From assembly GCA_965220895.1 (NCBI GenBank), contig OZ244850.1, positions 806,001-870,000 on the forward strand: a DNA stretch of 64,000 bases, written 5' to 3'. Of this stretch, positions 28,984-37,107 are shown piece after piece (position 1 is the stretch's first letter; each line of letters starts with the position of its first letter). The notes beneath the pieces are model-generated. The model was not told the origin of the DNA and did not search any database. It saw only the letters and a program-made list of their open reading frames with translations. This DNA is from WTFY01 sp965220895. Its GTDB lineage: Bacteria; Pseudomonadota; Gammaproteobacteria; UBA4575. Made by a program: the position numbers and the translations under genes.

Positions 28984-29591
28984 GGGCCGCCAGTCCGCCA
29001 AAGCAACAGCTGGGCCCGGATACCCCTGCTGTCCAGCGGAACCTGCCGTGGCACACCGGCCCGACGATCCCGCTCGTCAGTGAAGGCGGATTCCTGTCAG
29101 CGGCAGAGTGCACCATCCTGTCGGCGTTTCTCGAAATCAACGTGAGGCGCCTGGGCAAGAAGAACATCGAGCCCTTCTTTTCCTACCGGCAGATCAACTA
29201 CGCCAGCGTCGACAGCCTGCGCGTGCGCAAGATCATGGACGGGGTGCGCCGACGCATTGCCACACTCCTGTCCGATGAACTGCACGCCAGCACCGTGTAT
29301 CCCGAATACACCGACCTGGTGCTGTGGCAGGCAGGCCAGCACATGAACGTCCACCAGGACAACCTGCCACCGCATTTCGAGCATCGGCTGTACTCCAGTA
29401 TCCTGTACCTCACGTCGTGCCACGGCGGGGCCACCGTTTTCCCGACAGTGGGGATCGAGGTCCCCCCGGAAGCGGGCAGGATGATCACCTACCCTTCGTC
29501 CCTGCCCCATGGCGTGCGCCCGGTCGTCTCGGGCAAGCGGCACACGCTGGCCTCGTGGTACACGGGTGATGTGAAGCGCCGGGAGCGGTAA
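28977..29591 (+). CDS. Fe(II)/2-oxoglutarate prolyl 4-hydroxylase-like oxygenase
   Basis: A 204-residue double-stranded beta-helix oxygenase. The iron triad is H126-Q-D128 and H178, with R188 placed to bind 2-oxoglutarate. The family-typical GGATVFP (150-156) and SLPHGV-R segments match the P4Hc family, which hydroxylates proline in collagen and other proteins. Its ATG lies inside the last codons of the collagen-like gene (7 bp overlap), so the enzyme and its suspected substrate are translationally coupled. The natural inference is hydroxylation of Y-position prolines in that protein. It has no signal peptide, so modification would occur before export. Confidence 0.83.
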   Translation: MVGAASPPKQQLGPDTPAVQRNLPWHTGPTIPLVSEGGFLSAAECTILSAFLEINVRRLGKKNIEPFFSYRQINYASVDSLRVRKIMDGVRRRIATLLSDELHASTVYPEYTDLVLWQAGQHMNVHQDNLPPHFEHRLYSSILYLTSCHGGATVFPTVGIEVPPEAGRMITYPSSLPHGVRPVVSGKRHTLASWYTGDVKRRER

Positions 29592-30178
29592 TGCGCAGCG
29601 AATGGGCCTACTACGACTCGCTGATCCCCGCAGAGGAGTGCCAGGCGATCATCGACGATGCGGTGCAGCAGAGTACCACGGCCGGCACTGTCGGACTCGA
29701 AGGCACCGAAGTCAACCCGGACATCCGCCACGGCGAGGTCACGTTCCTGGAGCGCCGGGACCCGACATTCTCGCATGTCTTCCAGGCGATTGATTACTGC
29801 GTCAGCGAGGCCAACGACGAATGGTTCGGGGTGGACTACAACCCCGAAGGCGCCCGCAGCCTGCAGTTCAGCGTCTACCGGGCCGACACCGAAAAGGGCG
29901 GCCATTATTACCACGCCCACCAGGACACCCTGCTGGTCAGCGGCGACCGGCCGACCCAGCGCAAGCTGAGTATCACGGTGCAGCTGTCCGACCCGGACGA
30001 TTACGAGGGCGGCGACCTCCTGATGCACCATGTTGCCGCCCAGCCGCCCGCCGATGTCATCCGCCGGCGCGGCACGGTACTGGTTTTCCCGTCGCTGGTC
30101 ATGCACGAGGTCACGCGCGTGATCCGTGGCACCCGCTATTCCCTGGTCGGCTGGTACCTGGGCCCGGGATGGCGCTAG
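29591..30178 (+). CDS. Second Fe(II)/2-oxoglutarate hydroxylase, PKHD-type
   Basis: A 195-residue oxygenase with iron ligands H110-Q-D112 and H172 and a 2-oxoglutarate-binding R182. EGGDLLMHH and GTVLVFPSLVMHEVTRV are characteristic of PiuC-like/PKHD hydroxylases. Its ATG shares one base with the stop of the preceding gene (TAATG), so the three genes form one transcript. It may hydroxylate another residue of the collagen-like protein, such as the single Y-position lysine, or another position of proline. It could also act on a small molecule, since PiuC-type enzymes are often of unknown substrate. Confidence 0.8.
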   Translation: MRSEWAYYDSLIPAEECQAIIDDAVQQSTTAGTVGLEGTEVNPDIRHGEVTFLERRDPTFSHVFQAIDYCVSEANDEWFGVDYNPEGARSLQFSVYRADTEKGGHYYHAHQDTLLVSGDRPTQRKLSITVQLSDPDDYEGGDLLMHHVAAQPPADVIRRRGTVLVFPSLVMHEVTRVIRGTRYSLVGWYLGPGWR

Positions 30179-30245
30179 CACAATCCCTGTCGGTCCCCAT
30201 GGACATCCCTGCTCACCCTCGTACCTGCCCAGGCTGCGTGACACC

Positions 30246-30698
30246 ATGAGCCGCACGGACACCTCCGCCAGCGGGCAGGAATCTCTGAATGTCGTGTTGC
30301 ACGGGCGCTATATCCGGGACCTGTCGTTCGAAAATCCCGGTGCCCCGGCAGCCCCGGACAAGGACGACCTGAGTCTCGATGTGTCGGTCCAGGTGGACAG
30401 CCGGCACCTCGATGCATTCCACGAGGTCGCACTGACCGTCGACGTCACCGCGTCCGACGGCGACCGGATCGTCTTTCTGGTTGAACTGGTCTATGCTGCC
30501 CTGTTCGAACTGATTGATCTTGACGAAACGGCCCGGCACCGCTTCCTGCTGTGCGAGGCACCACGCATCCTGTTCCCCTGGGTCGACCGCATCATCGCCG
30601 ACCTGGCGCGGGACGGCGGACTGCCAACGCTGAACCTGAATCCGCCGGATTTTGCCACGCTCCATGAACAACAGCAGACAGGGACCGTAGAGACCTGA
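30246..30698 (+). CDS. SecB-like protein-export chaperone
   Basis: A 150-residue homologue of SecB, the tetrameric chaperone that keeps preproteins unfolded and delivers them to SecA. Typical SecB sequence is seen in FLVELVYAALFELIDL, CEAPRILFPWVDRIIADLARDGGLP and the PDFATLHEQQ tail. The ATG at 30246 follows the second hydroxylase gene by 67 bp on the same strand. An accessory SecB beside a trimeric autotransporter and its modifying enzymes suggests a dedicated chaperone for that cargo. The main genomic secB is not in this window, so it might instead be the general SecB. Confidence 0.82.
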   Translation: MSRTDTSASGQESLNVVLHGRYIRDLSFENPGAPAAPDKDDLSLDVSVQVDSRHLDAFHEVALTVDVTASDGDRIVFLVELVYAALFELIDLDETARHRFLLCEAPRILFPWVDRIIADLARDGGLPTLNLNPPDFATLHEQQQTGTVET

Positions 30699-30828
30699 TC
30701 GATAACCACACCTAGACATCATGGCCTGTCTACGGTATTGAGGTGGTTTCTCACTGGCAGTTGGCGAGGCGGTCTACCTCGGGTACCGTGGGTTACACGC
30801 CAGGCGTGCAGGGCCACCCCGCACGGCG

Positions 30829-31683
30829 CTAGATACGTTCGAGCATATCGACCCATCCATGAAACGGCACGGCCTCACCTGCATCACGGGACTAACGCTC
30901 ACGCCCGCCGTAGACGACCAGCTTAATGGAAATATCCGGGACCCACTTCCCAATCGTGTTGAGAGCATCGAAGAAATCCGATGCGACGGTGGCGCCGGAC
31001 TTGATCTCGATCGCGACCCGGCCAGCGGCGGTCTCAAACAGGAGACCACATTCCAGTCCCCGGCTGTCCCTGAAAAAAGACAGGTTGGCGCGCCGGCCGA
31101 GGTTGAACCGGTGCTTGAGTGCTTCCACCACAACCATGTTCTCGAACAACGTGCCGCGCAGGGGATGGGTGACGAGCTGTTCAGGTCGCTCGATCCCCAC
31201 CAGGTAGCTGGCCAGCCCGACATCGTAGAAGTAGAGCTTCGGCGATTTGACCAGGCGCTTTCGGGTATTGGCGTGAAACGGCGGAAGCCGGAACACGATG
31301 AAACTTGCCTCCAGCACTTCAAGCCAGTTCCGTGCCGTGGCATGCGAGACACCGGCATCGGACCCGAGGGCAACGAAATCGGTCAACTGCCCGATGCGGC
31401 CCGCACACAGGCGCACAAACCGCTGAAAGCTCGACAGCTTGCGGATTTCGCTCAAGCGGCGCACGTCACGCTCGACGTACGTCTCAAAGTAATCGGCATA
31501 CGCCTGATACGGTTCGAGGCCCTGCTCGTAGATGCACGGATAGAAACCGGAGTGGAGAGTCTCCTCTGTACTGCGGCCTGCACCCGCACGTTGGCGCTCG
31601 GCCAAGGAAAAAGGCAACAGACGCAGCAGTCCTGTGCGGCCTGCAAGCGATTGAGTGATGGCTTCGGAGAGCTTGAATTGCAC
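30829..31683 (-). pseudogene. Decayed AAA ATPase / DUF4143 protein
   Basis: The frame starts at a GTG (31683) within a region that in full-length relatives lies after the Walker motifs (QFKLSEAITQSLAGRTGLLRLLPFSL); the N-terminal third with the P-loop is missing. The DUF4143 part is intact through to VVYGGRER, where TAG at 30892-30894 interrupts it. The same frame continues for 20 codons in the expected C-terminal style (EAVPFHGWVDMLERI) to a second stop at 30829. Relatives of about 380 residues are ATPases often linked to toxin-antitoxin-like roles. The gene is almost certainly inactive. Confidence 0.8.
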
Positions 31684-31810
31684 CTGATATCGAACAATAT
31701 GAAAATTTAAATTTCATACTGTTCGTTCCATAGCCCGGCCTCTGCAGGCCATCGTCTGCTTCCTTGCAGACAGAAGCCATCGCCTCTGCGATCCGCCAGG
31801 CCAAACCTTC

Positions 31811-31858
31811 TTGCATTGTATACTGATCAGTATATACTGTACCTATAAGTACAGTATA
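31811..31858 (+). promoter_or_regulatory. Promoter with two palindromic operators for the NTF2/TetR operon
   Basis: TTGCAT (31811-31816) and TATACT (31833-31838), 16 bases apart, form a sigma-70 promoter. A perfect 16-bp palindrome TATACTGATCAGTATA (31819-31834) fills the spacer. A second inverted repeat, TATACTGTAC (31833-31842) / GTACAGTATA (31849-31858), covers the -10 and start region. Both share the half-site TATACTG, as expected for a TetR dimer binding two sites. AAGGAGG follows at 31858-31864 before the ATG. Confidence 0.7.
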
Positions 31859-31870
31859 AGGAGGATTCCC

Positions 31871-32341
31871 ATGGCTGAAGAACGTCCCCCCTTTCCGCCG
31901 TTCACCCCCGAAGAGGCCATGCAGAAGGTCCGCATGGCCGAGAACGCCTGGAACCTTCGCGACCCTGTGAAGGTCTCGCTGGCCTATGCCAAGGACAGTC
32001 GCTGGCGCAACCGTGCCGAGTTTTTCCAGGGCCGCGAGGCGATCGTCGAGTTTCTGACGCGCAAGTGGGCGCGTGAACTCGACTACCACCTGGTCAAGGA
32101 GATCTGGACCCACCAGGACAACCGCATCGCGGTGCGTTTCCAGTATGAGTACCGTGACGACTCCGACAACTGGTTTCGGGCCCACGGCAATGAAAACTGG
32201 GAATTCAACGAGCAGGGCCTGATGCAACGGCGCGAAGCCAGCATCAACGACGTGCCGATCCAGAAATCGGACCGCAAGTTCCTCTGGGGCGAAGGGCCTC
32301 GCCCGGACGACTACCCCGGCCTGACCGAACTCGGACTGTAG
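31871..32341 (+). CDS. NTF2-like / DUF1348 family protein
   Basis: A 156-residue small alpha-beta barrel protein of the nuclear-transport-factor-2-like superfamily. Matching features are the N-terminal FTPEEAMQKVRMAENAWNLRDP, KDSRWRNRAEFFQGREAIVEFL and a C-terminal SINDVPI segment. The ATG at 31871 has an excellent AAGGAGG eight bases upstream. It is the first gene of an operon with a TetR regulator four bases downstream. No catalytic residues can be assigned; relatives are often annotated simply as DUF1348. Confidence 0.82.
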   Translation: MAEERPPFPPFTPEEAMQKVRMAENAWNLRDPVKVSLAYAKDSRWRNRAEFFQGREAIVEFLTRKWARELDYHLVKEIWTHQDNRIAVRFQYEYRDDSDNWFRAHGNENWEFNEQGLMQRREASINDVPIQKSDRKFLWGEGPRPDDYPGLTELGL

Positions 32342-32345
32342 GCGC

Positions 32346-32909
32346 ATGCCACGGGAAGTCGCCGAGCGCCGCGATGCCATCGCCGCGGTGGCCAAAGTGT
32401 TCCGCGAGCACGGCTATGCCGGCAGCTCGCTGGCCACCATCACGCAGCAGACGGGCCTCGGCAAGGGCAGCCTGTACCATTTTTTCCCGAACGGCAAGCA
32501 GGAGATGGCCGAGGCCGTGCTGGAGGACGTCAATCGCTGGTTCGAGGAGCACGTGTTCACGGCCCTGCGCGATTCCGGAGCGCCTGCACGCGGCATCGAG
32601 CACATGTTCGAGGCCGTGGAGGCGTATTTTCAGTCCGGGGAGCGCATCTGCCTGCTCGGGGCCTTCGCCCTGGGGGACGGGCAGGAGGCGTTCGAGGGCT
32701 TGATCCACCGGTATTTCAGCGCCTGGACCGAGTCCCTGGCCGGTGCCCTGCTGCACACCGGTTTCACGCCACCGAAGGCGGCGGAGACGGCCGAGGAAGT
32801 GGTGGTCGGCATCCAGGGAGCACTGGTGCTGGCCCGCTCCCGCCAGGACCCGCAGGTATTCACCCGCACCCTGGAACGCCTGAGAAGGCGCATCCCGACC
32901 ATCCAGTGA
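32346..32909 (+). CDS. TetR-family transcriptional regulator
   Basis: The 187-residue protein has the TetR helix-turn-helix near its N-terminus (AAVAKVFREHGYAGSSLATI, then TGLGKGSLYHFFPNGK) and a helical ligand-binding C-terminal domain. It is in an operon with the NTF2-like gene and very likely represses it through the two palindromes at 31819-31858. The inducing ligand is unknown; no neighbouring efflux pump is present. Confidence 0.88.
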   Translation: MPREVAERRDAIAAVAKVFREHGYAGSSLATITQQTGLGKGSLYHFFPNGKQEMAEAVLEDVNRWFEEHVFTALRDSGAPARGIEHMFEAVEAYFQSGERICLLGAFALGDGQEAFEGLIHRYFSAWTESLAGALLHTGFTPPKAAETAEEVVVGIQGALVLARSRQDPQVFTRTLERLRRRIPTIQ

Positions 32910-32977
32910 CCGGGCGAATGCTTCGACCCACAGCCACGCAGCCCTTATAATGGCCTCCATCCCCGGGCGGATACTGC

Positions 32978-34432
32978 ATGACCCTCGACGATCCTTCATT
33001 ACTGCGCACACAGGGCTATATTGACGGCGCCTGGGTGGATGCCGAAGACGGCGCTACGCTCAAGGTACGCAATCCGGTGGACGAGGCTCTGCTCGGCACG
33101 GTGCCTCACATGGGGCGAGGCGAGACCCGCCGGGCCATTGATGCAGCCCATGCGGCACAGCCCGGCTGGCGTTCGCTGACCGCCAAGGGCCGGACCGCGC
33201 ATCTGCGGGACTGGTTCGAGCGGATCCAGGCAAACCTCGAGGACCTGTCCGTACTCATCACCATCGAGCAGGGCAAACCGCTGGCCGAGTCGCGCGCCGA
33301 GATCGCCTACGGGGCGGCCTACATCGAGTGGTTTGCAGAGGAAGCCAGACGCATCTACGGCGAGACCATCGCCGCCAACCGTGCCGACCAGCGCATCATC
33401 GTGACCCGTGAGCCGGTCGGTGTGGTGGCCGCGATCACGCCCTGGAACTTTCCGAACGCCATGCTCGCACGCAAGCTCGCCGCAGCACTGGCCGCCGGCT
33501 GCACGGTGGTGGCCAAGCCCTCAAGCCGAACCCCCTACTCCGCGCTCGCTTTGGCCAGACTGGCCGAGCAGGCCGGCCTTCCCAAAGGGGTGCTGAACAT
33601 CGTTACCGGGCCCGGGCAGGAGATCGGGGCCGAACTCGCCACCCATGCCCGGGTTCGAAAACTCAGTTTCACCGGTTCCACGCGCACGGGCAAGCGGCTG
33701 ATGGAACAGGGTGCCGGCACCGTTAAGAAGCTGGCGCTGGAACTCGGCGGCAATGCCCCGTTCATCGTTTTCGACGATGCCGAGCTCGATGAGGCGGTGG
33801 CGGGTGCCATGCAGTCGAAGTTTCGAAATGCCGGCCAGACCTGCGTGTGCGCGAACCGCATCTTCGTGCAGGACGGCATCCACGATGCGTTCGTCGACCG
33901 GCTCATCGAGGCTGTGCAGGCCCTCAAGGTGGGCCACGGGCTGGAGGCGGACACCGATATCGGACCGCTGATCAGCCAGCCAGCGGTCGAGAAGGTCGAG
34001 CGCCACATCGACGATGCACTGGCCAAGGGGGCACAGTTGCGCTGCGGCGGGGCCCGCCATGAAAAAGGCGGGAATTTCTTTCAGCCGACGGTGCTCACCG
34101 GGGTGCGCCCCGAGATGGCGGTCAGTTCGGAGGAGACCTTCGGGCCGCTGGCCCCGATCTACCGTTTTGACACGGACGAGGAGGTCATCGGCCTGGCCAA
34201 CGACACCGAGTCCGGGCTGGCGTCCTATTTCTACACCCGGGATACCAAACGCATCTGGAAGCTCGCCGAGGCGCTGGAGTATGGCATGGTCGGCATCAAC
34301 ACCGGGCTCATCTCCACCGAGGTCGCCCCCTTCGGCGGCGTCAAGGAGTCCGGCACGGGCCGCGAGGGCTCCCGGCACGGCATCAAGGAATACCTTGAGC
34401 TCAAGTACCTGTGCATGGGAGATATCACCTGA
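32978..34432 (+). CDS. gabD: Succinate-semialdehyde dehydrogenase
   Basis: An aldehyde dehydrogenase of 484 residues that oxidises succinate semialdehyde to succinate with NAD(P). Features are the cofactor-binding ITPWNFPNAMLARK and FTGSTRTGKRLM, the general base Glu in LELGGNAPF and the catalytic Cys289 in GQTCVCANR. The length matches E. coli GabD (482). It follows the TetR gene by 68 bp with its own ATG. No gabT is nearby, so a broader semialdehyde substrate range is possible. Confidence 0.9.
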   Translation: MTLDDPSLLRTQGYIDGAWVDAEDGATLKVRNPVDEALLGTVPHMGRGETRRAIDAAHAAQPGWRSLTAKGRTAHLRDWFERIQANLEDLSVLITIEQGKPLAESRAEIAYGAAYIEWFAEEARRIYGETIAANRADQRIIVTREPVGVVAAITPWNFPNAMLARKLAAALAAGCTVVAKPSSRTPYSALALARLAEQAGLPKGVLNIVTGPGQEIGAELATHARVRKLSFTGSTRTGKRLMEQGAGTVKKLALELGGNAPFIVFDDAELDEAVAGAMQSKFRNAGQTCVCANRIFVQDGIHDAFVDRLIEAVQALKVGHGLEADTDIGPLISQPAVEKVERHIDDALAKGAQLRCGGARHEKGGNFFQPTVLTGVRPEMAVSSEETFGPLAPIYRFDTDEEVIGLANDTESGLASYFYTRDTKRIWKLAEALEYGMVGINTGLISTEVAPFGGVKESGTGREGSRHGIKEYLELKYLCMGDIT

Positions 34433-34478
34433 CCCGGCCCAACCGGAGTCCGGCGATGCACCCGGCACGGGGCGTCGA

Positions 34479-35387
34479 TCAGAAGTGGTGCCTGAGACCG
34501 ACCGATACGGCCCAGAAGCTTTGCCCGCGCATTGAGATCCCGTAGTGCACCGGAGCCCCGCCCGGTGCCACCGTGGAGGCATGCCCGCGCAGGCTGGCCC
34601 AGGGATGGCCGTCATCGCGAAAATCCCCCAGCGTACTTCCGTAGCGCAGCTTGGCGCTCAGTATCCTGTGCTCACCCAGGGCATAATCCAGACCCGCCAT
34701 CAACTGGTAACCCCACAGCCAGTCTGACAGGGTCTTGTCCGCGATCGAGGACTGGTTGGCGGCCGCCGGGTGTCTGGGCGGATCCAGGGCGGCCAGGGCC
34801 GCCTCATCGCGCCGGGTGGAGATGGCCGAGTATTCGATCTCGATGCGAGAGAGCCCGAGGCCCGCCCCTACAAAGGGTGTGCCTCCCAGGAGCACCGGTT
34901 GTGCAAAGTCGTAGTAGAGATTGGCGAACAGGCTGTCCGCGCGTAAACGGTCGATCTCCTCATCGCGCACGGAGAACTCCTTTTGCTTGGGATCACCCGG
35001 CACGAACAGGCTGACCTTCTCGCCGTCGTGGCGGCGATGCTGGTACTCCGCCTCGATCCTAAACGGCCCAAGGCCCGCGTAGCCAACCTGGATGGCTGCC
35101 AGCCAGCCGGTGTCGAGATCGAATTTGCTGGTACTCGCGGGCAGCACGCGGGGCTGGCACTGATCCGCCGGCAAGGGCAGTTGCAACCCGCCGAGGTTCA
35201 CCGGCGGCAGCCACTGGTCGCAGTTGGTCGGAATGCCGACGTTGGTGCGGGTGGACTTGATCGGGCGCGACTCGGCTGCGCCGAGTTCAATGCCCGCATA
35301 AAATCCGCGGCGGGCGTCCTGTGCAGTTGCAGCCTGTGTGAACGCCAACAGCATTGCAAGTGCAAAACCGGATAATGTACAGCGCAT
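34479..35387 (-). CDS. Outer-membrane beta-barrel protein
   Basis: The 302-residue product has a cleavable signal peptide (MRCTLSGFALAMLLAFTQAATAQ), an RGFYAGIELGAA first strand and alternating strands ending SVGLRHHF, with the C-terminal Phe needed for Bam recognition. Between the first strands lies a loop with a Cys/Pro-rich stretch (about residues 50-85). It resembles the small OmpA/Msp-type barrels used as surface antigens. The function is unknown. It is transcribed convergently with gabD and divergently from nothing nearby. Confidence 0.8.
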   Translation of the reverse strand: MRCTLSGFALAMLLAFTQAATAQDARRGFYAGIELGAAESRPIKSTRTNVGIPTNCDQWLPPVNLGGLQLPLPADQCQPRVLPASTSKFDLDTGWLAAIQVGYAGLGPFRIEAEYQHRRHDGEKVSLFVPGDPKQKEFSVRDEEIDRLRADSLFANLYYDFAQPVLLGGTPFVGAGLGLSRIEIEYSAISTRRDEAALAALDPPRHPAAANQSSIADKTLSDWLWGYQLMAGLDYALGEHRILSAKLRYGSTLGDFRDDGHPWASLRGHASTVAPGGAPVHYGISMRGQSFWAVSVGLRHHF

Positions 35388-35401
35388 GAACCCGGTCCTC
35401 C

Positions 35402-36136
35402 CTAATCCACTGCAAGTGCTTCGAACTCTTTGTTAGTGCAAGGCGAAAAATTAGCAGGCCATGGACTGACCAACTTGCAAAGCAACTGGTATTGGACCGG
35501 TGCATCTTTATTGACCTGCTCAACTGTTACCCTGACCTGATTTAAGTCTGTGGATTTGATCAGCTGCGTGAATTCGGCAGAATAGTAGCGTGGGGCATAG
35601 CCAACAATGGAGATCGGATCACCAGTACGCATCAGTAAAGCCATTTCATCTTGAGGGTTTTGCAAATCCTGCAACAAGTACAATCGTTCACCAACTTGCA
35701 TTTGAAGTGCATGTTCCCTGTCTTCCTCATGTAGGTGCCGTAGTCCCCTACAAAAAAAATGCACTTCGTAATTTTTCCATACTGTAGGTTCAGGACACGG
35801 AAACAGTTCCAAGGAATCCGTAGCACGCAATCCTCCTGTACGGGCAAGCTCTTCCAGCACGTCATAGCGAGCCTCGGACAGCCCCAGCCAATAGAGGTAA
35901 TCCTTATATTCTGGACGATTCTTGGCCAAGATCCGACTAGTAAACATCGGAAAGAGTTCTTCGGATTCGTACACCTTGTTCAAATCCCGCATACGCCCAA
36001 ACCGGTGAGATTCAGGCATTCCCTTTGCGCCTCGCGTGTAAACGAATTTGTAGAGATCGTCTTCCCTAGTAAGCCTTCCAACCGGTGCCCATTTCCTGGT
36101 CTTGGAATCCTGCCATGCGACAAATAGAGCTTTCAT
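35402..36136 (-). CDS. HIRAN-domain protein with HipA-N-like region
   Basis: The 244-residue protein begins with a segment like the N-terminal couple_HipA region (WAPVGRLTREDDLYKFVYTRG, SEELFPMFTSRIL) and ends with a HIRAN domain (VGERLYLLQDLQNPQDEMAL, then GYAPRYYSAEF). HIRAN domains bind DNA ends or single strands. It is the last gene of a three-gene minus-strand operon, 24 bp after a HipA-like kinase. Base composition is lower in GC than the flanking core genes, suggesting transfer. Its partner genes suggest a toxin-antitoxin or anti-phage role, not proven. Confidence 0.68.
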   Translation of the reverse strand: MKALFVAWQDSKTRKWAPVGRLTREDDLYKFVYTRGAKGMPESHRFGRMRDLNKVYESEELFPMFTSRILAKNRPEYKDYLYWLGLSEARYDVLEELARTGGLRATDSLELFPCPEPTVWKNYEVHFFCRGLRHLHEEDREHALQMQVGERLYLLQDLQNPQDEMALLMRTGDPISIVGYAPRYYSAEFTQLIKSTDLNQVRVTVEQVNKDAPVQYQLLCKLVSPWPANFSPCTNKEFEALAVD

Positions 36137-36160
36137 TGTGTCCGTCTTCTTTGCTAGAAA

Positions 36161-37081
36161 TCAGATTCGAAGAATCCTTTCCGCATTCAGTTCCAACATC
36201 CTGTAGGCAAAATCACGCGCAGGTGCTGAAATTTCCTGGTCAGGTATTTCATCCAGTATCTCCCTGTATTTCTGAGAATCAATACCGGCTAGTCTTGCTA
36301 CCCAGAAGCGGGCTGCATCAGGTTGAATCTTAGCTGATTCTTCAAAGGCTTCCAAGGTCATGAGGGGTTTGGGAGAGGAAGGTGTCGCATAAAAAGCAGA
36401 TTTTGCGCGCCCTACATAGGCCTTCACGCTCCTGCCACGGTCTTTGGTCATAAGCATTTCTCTGCGGGTAGGATCCTGCTCGTTTCTCCCCAAGCTTGAT
36501 GCATGATCGAATGTAGGAGAAAAGAATACTCGCTCCTGTTCTGGTACAAATATAATGCCCCAGTTTTCGTGATGACGGTCCTGATTGCCGACCAGTGCGT
36601 CCAACAGGAGATAACCTGTAAACAACCCTGCAGCATCCCTGATCTCAGGCGGAGCAGTCCATCCTATGGGTAGTCTGACAAACGGGATGGAGGCAGCTTC
36701 CATCACAATGCGAATCGTATGCTGACTTGCACGATAACGCTTGTTTCTTTCATAGTTATCGACGAATTTTGCTAAAAGCTCATTTCCCAAAACTAGACGC
36801 GCACCGGGTTCCTCTGGGACAAAACTTGGAGTGATCACACCATTTTTAGTTTCTGTGGGGCTTTCCCAAACTGCCAGATCGTATTCGGCATGCGGCAAGC
36901 CCAGAAGACGACACAACTCGCAACAGACTTTCTCGGCCCAATTCTCCCCGGTATCGGGCCTGCCTTCCTTGAACAGGGTCTTCTGGTCCTGTTCATCGCG
37001 GTACCAGAACTTGGTTTTTGTGCCCATTTGCTCAAGTTGAAATGGCTTAACTCCTGCAAGTTCAACAATTGGGTAGGTCAT
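36161..37081 (-). CDS. HipA-like protein kinase
   Basis: The 306-residue protein has the protein-kinase-like core of HipA: GNQDRHHENWG (catalytic loop, D168 and N173), SPTFDHASSLG (metal-binding D192), a lysine near residue 34-38 for ATP, and helices to the C-terminus. HipA phosphorylates glutamyl-tRNA synthetase in E. coli; the target here is unknown. It lies between a HATPase-DUF4325 gene and a HIRAN gene, without the usual HipB antitoxin. Lower GC than neighbours. Confidence 0.78.
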   Translation of the reverse strand: MTYPIVELAGVKPFQLEQMGTKTKFWYRDEQDQKTLFKEGRPDTGENWAEKVCCELCRLLGLPHAEYDLAVWESPTETKNGVITPSFVPEEPGARLVLGNELLAKFVDNYERNKRYRASQHTIRIVMEAASIPFVRLPIGWTAPPEIRDAAGLFTGYLLLDALVGNQDRHHENWGIIFVPEQERVFFSPTFDHASSLGRNEQDPTRREMLMTKDRGRSVKAYVGRAKSAFYATPSSPKPLMTLEAFEESAKIQPDAARFWVARLAGIDSQKYREILDEIPDQEISAPARDFAYRMLELNAERILRI

Positions 37082-37107
37082 GTCGCTATGTCAATTCCGG
37101 ACGGCAG

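Noticed and set aside
30684..30736. Inverted repeat ACCGTAGA / TCTACGGT after the secB-like gene
   Set aside because: The arms are 37 bases apart and only eight bases long without a T-run; could be chance.
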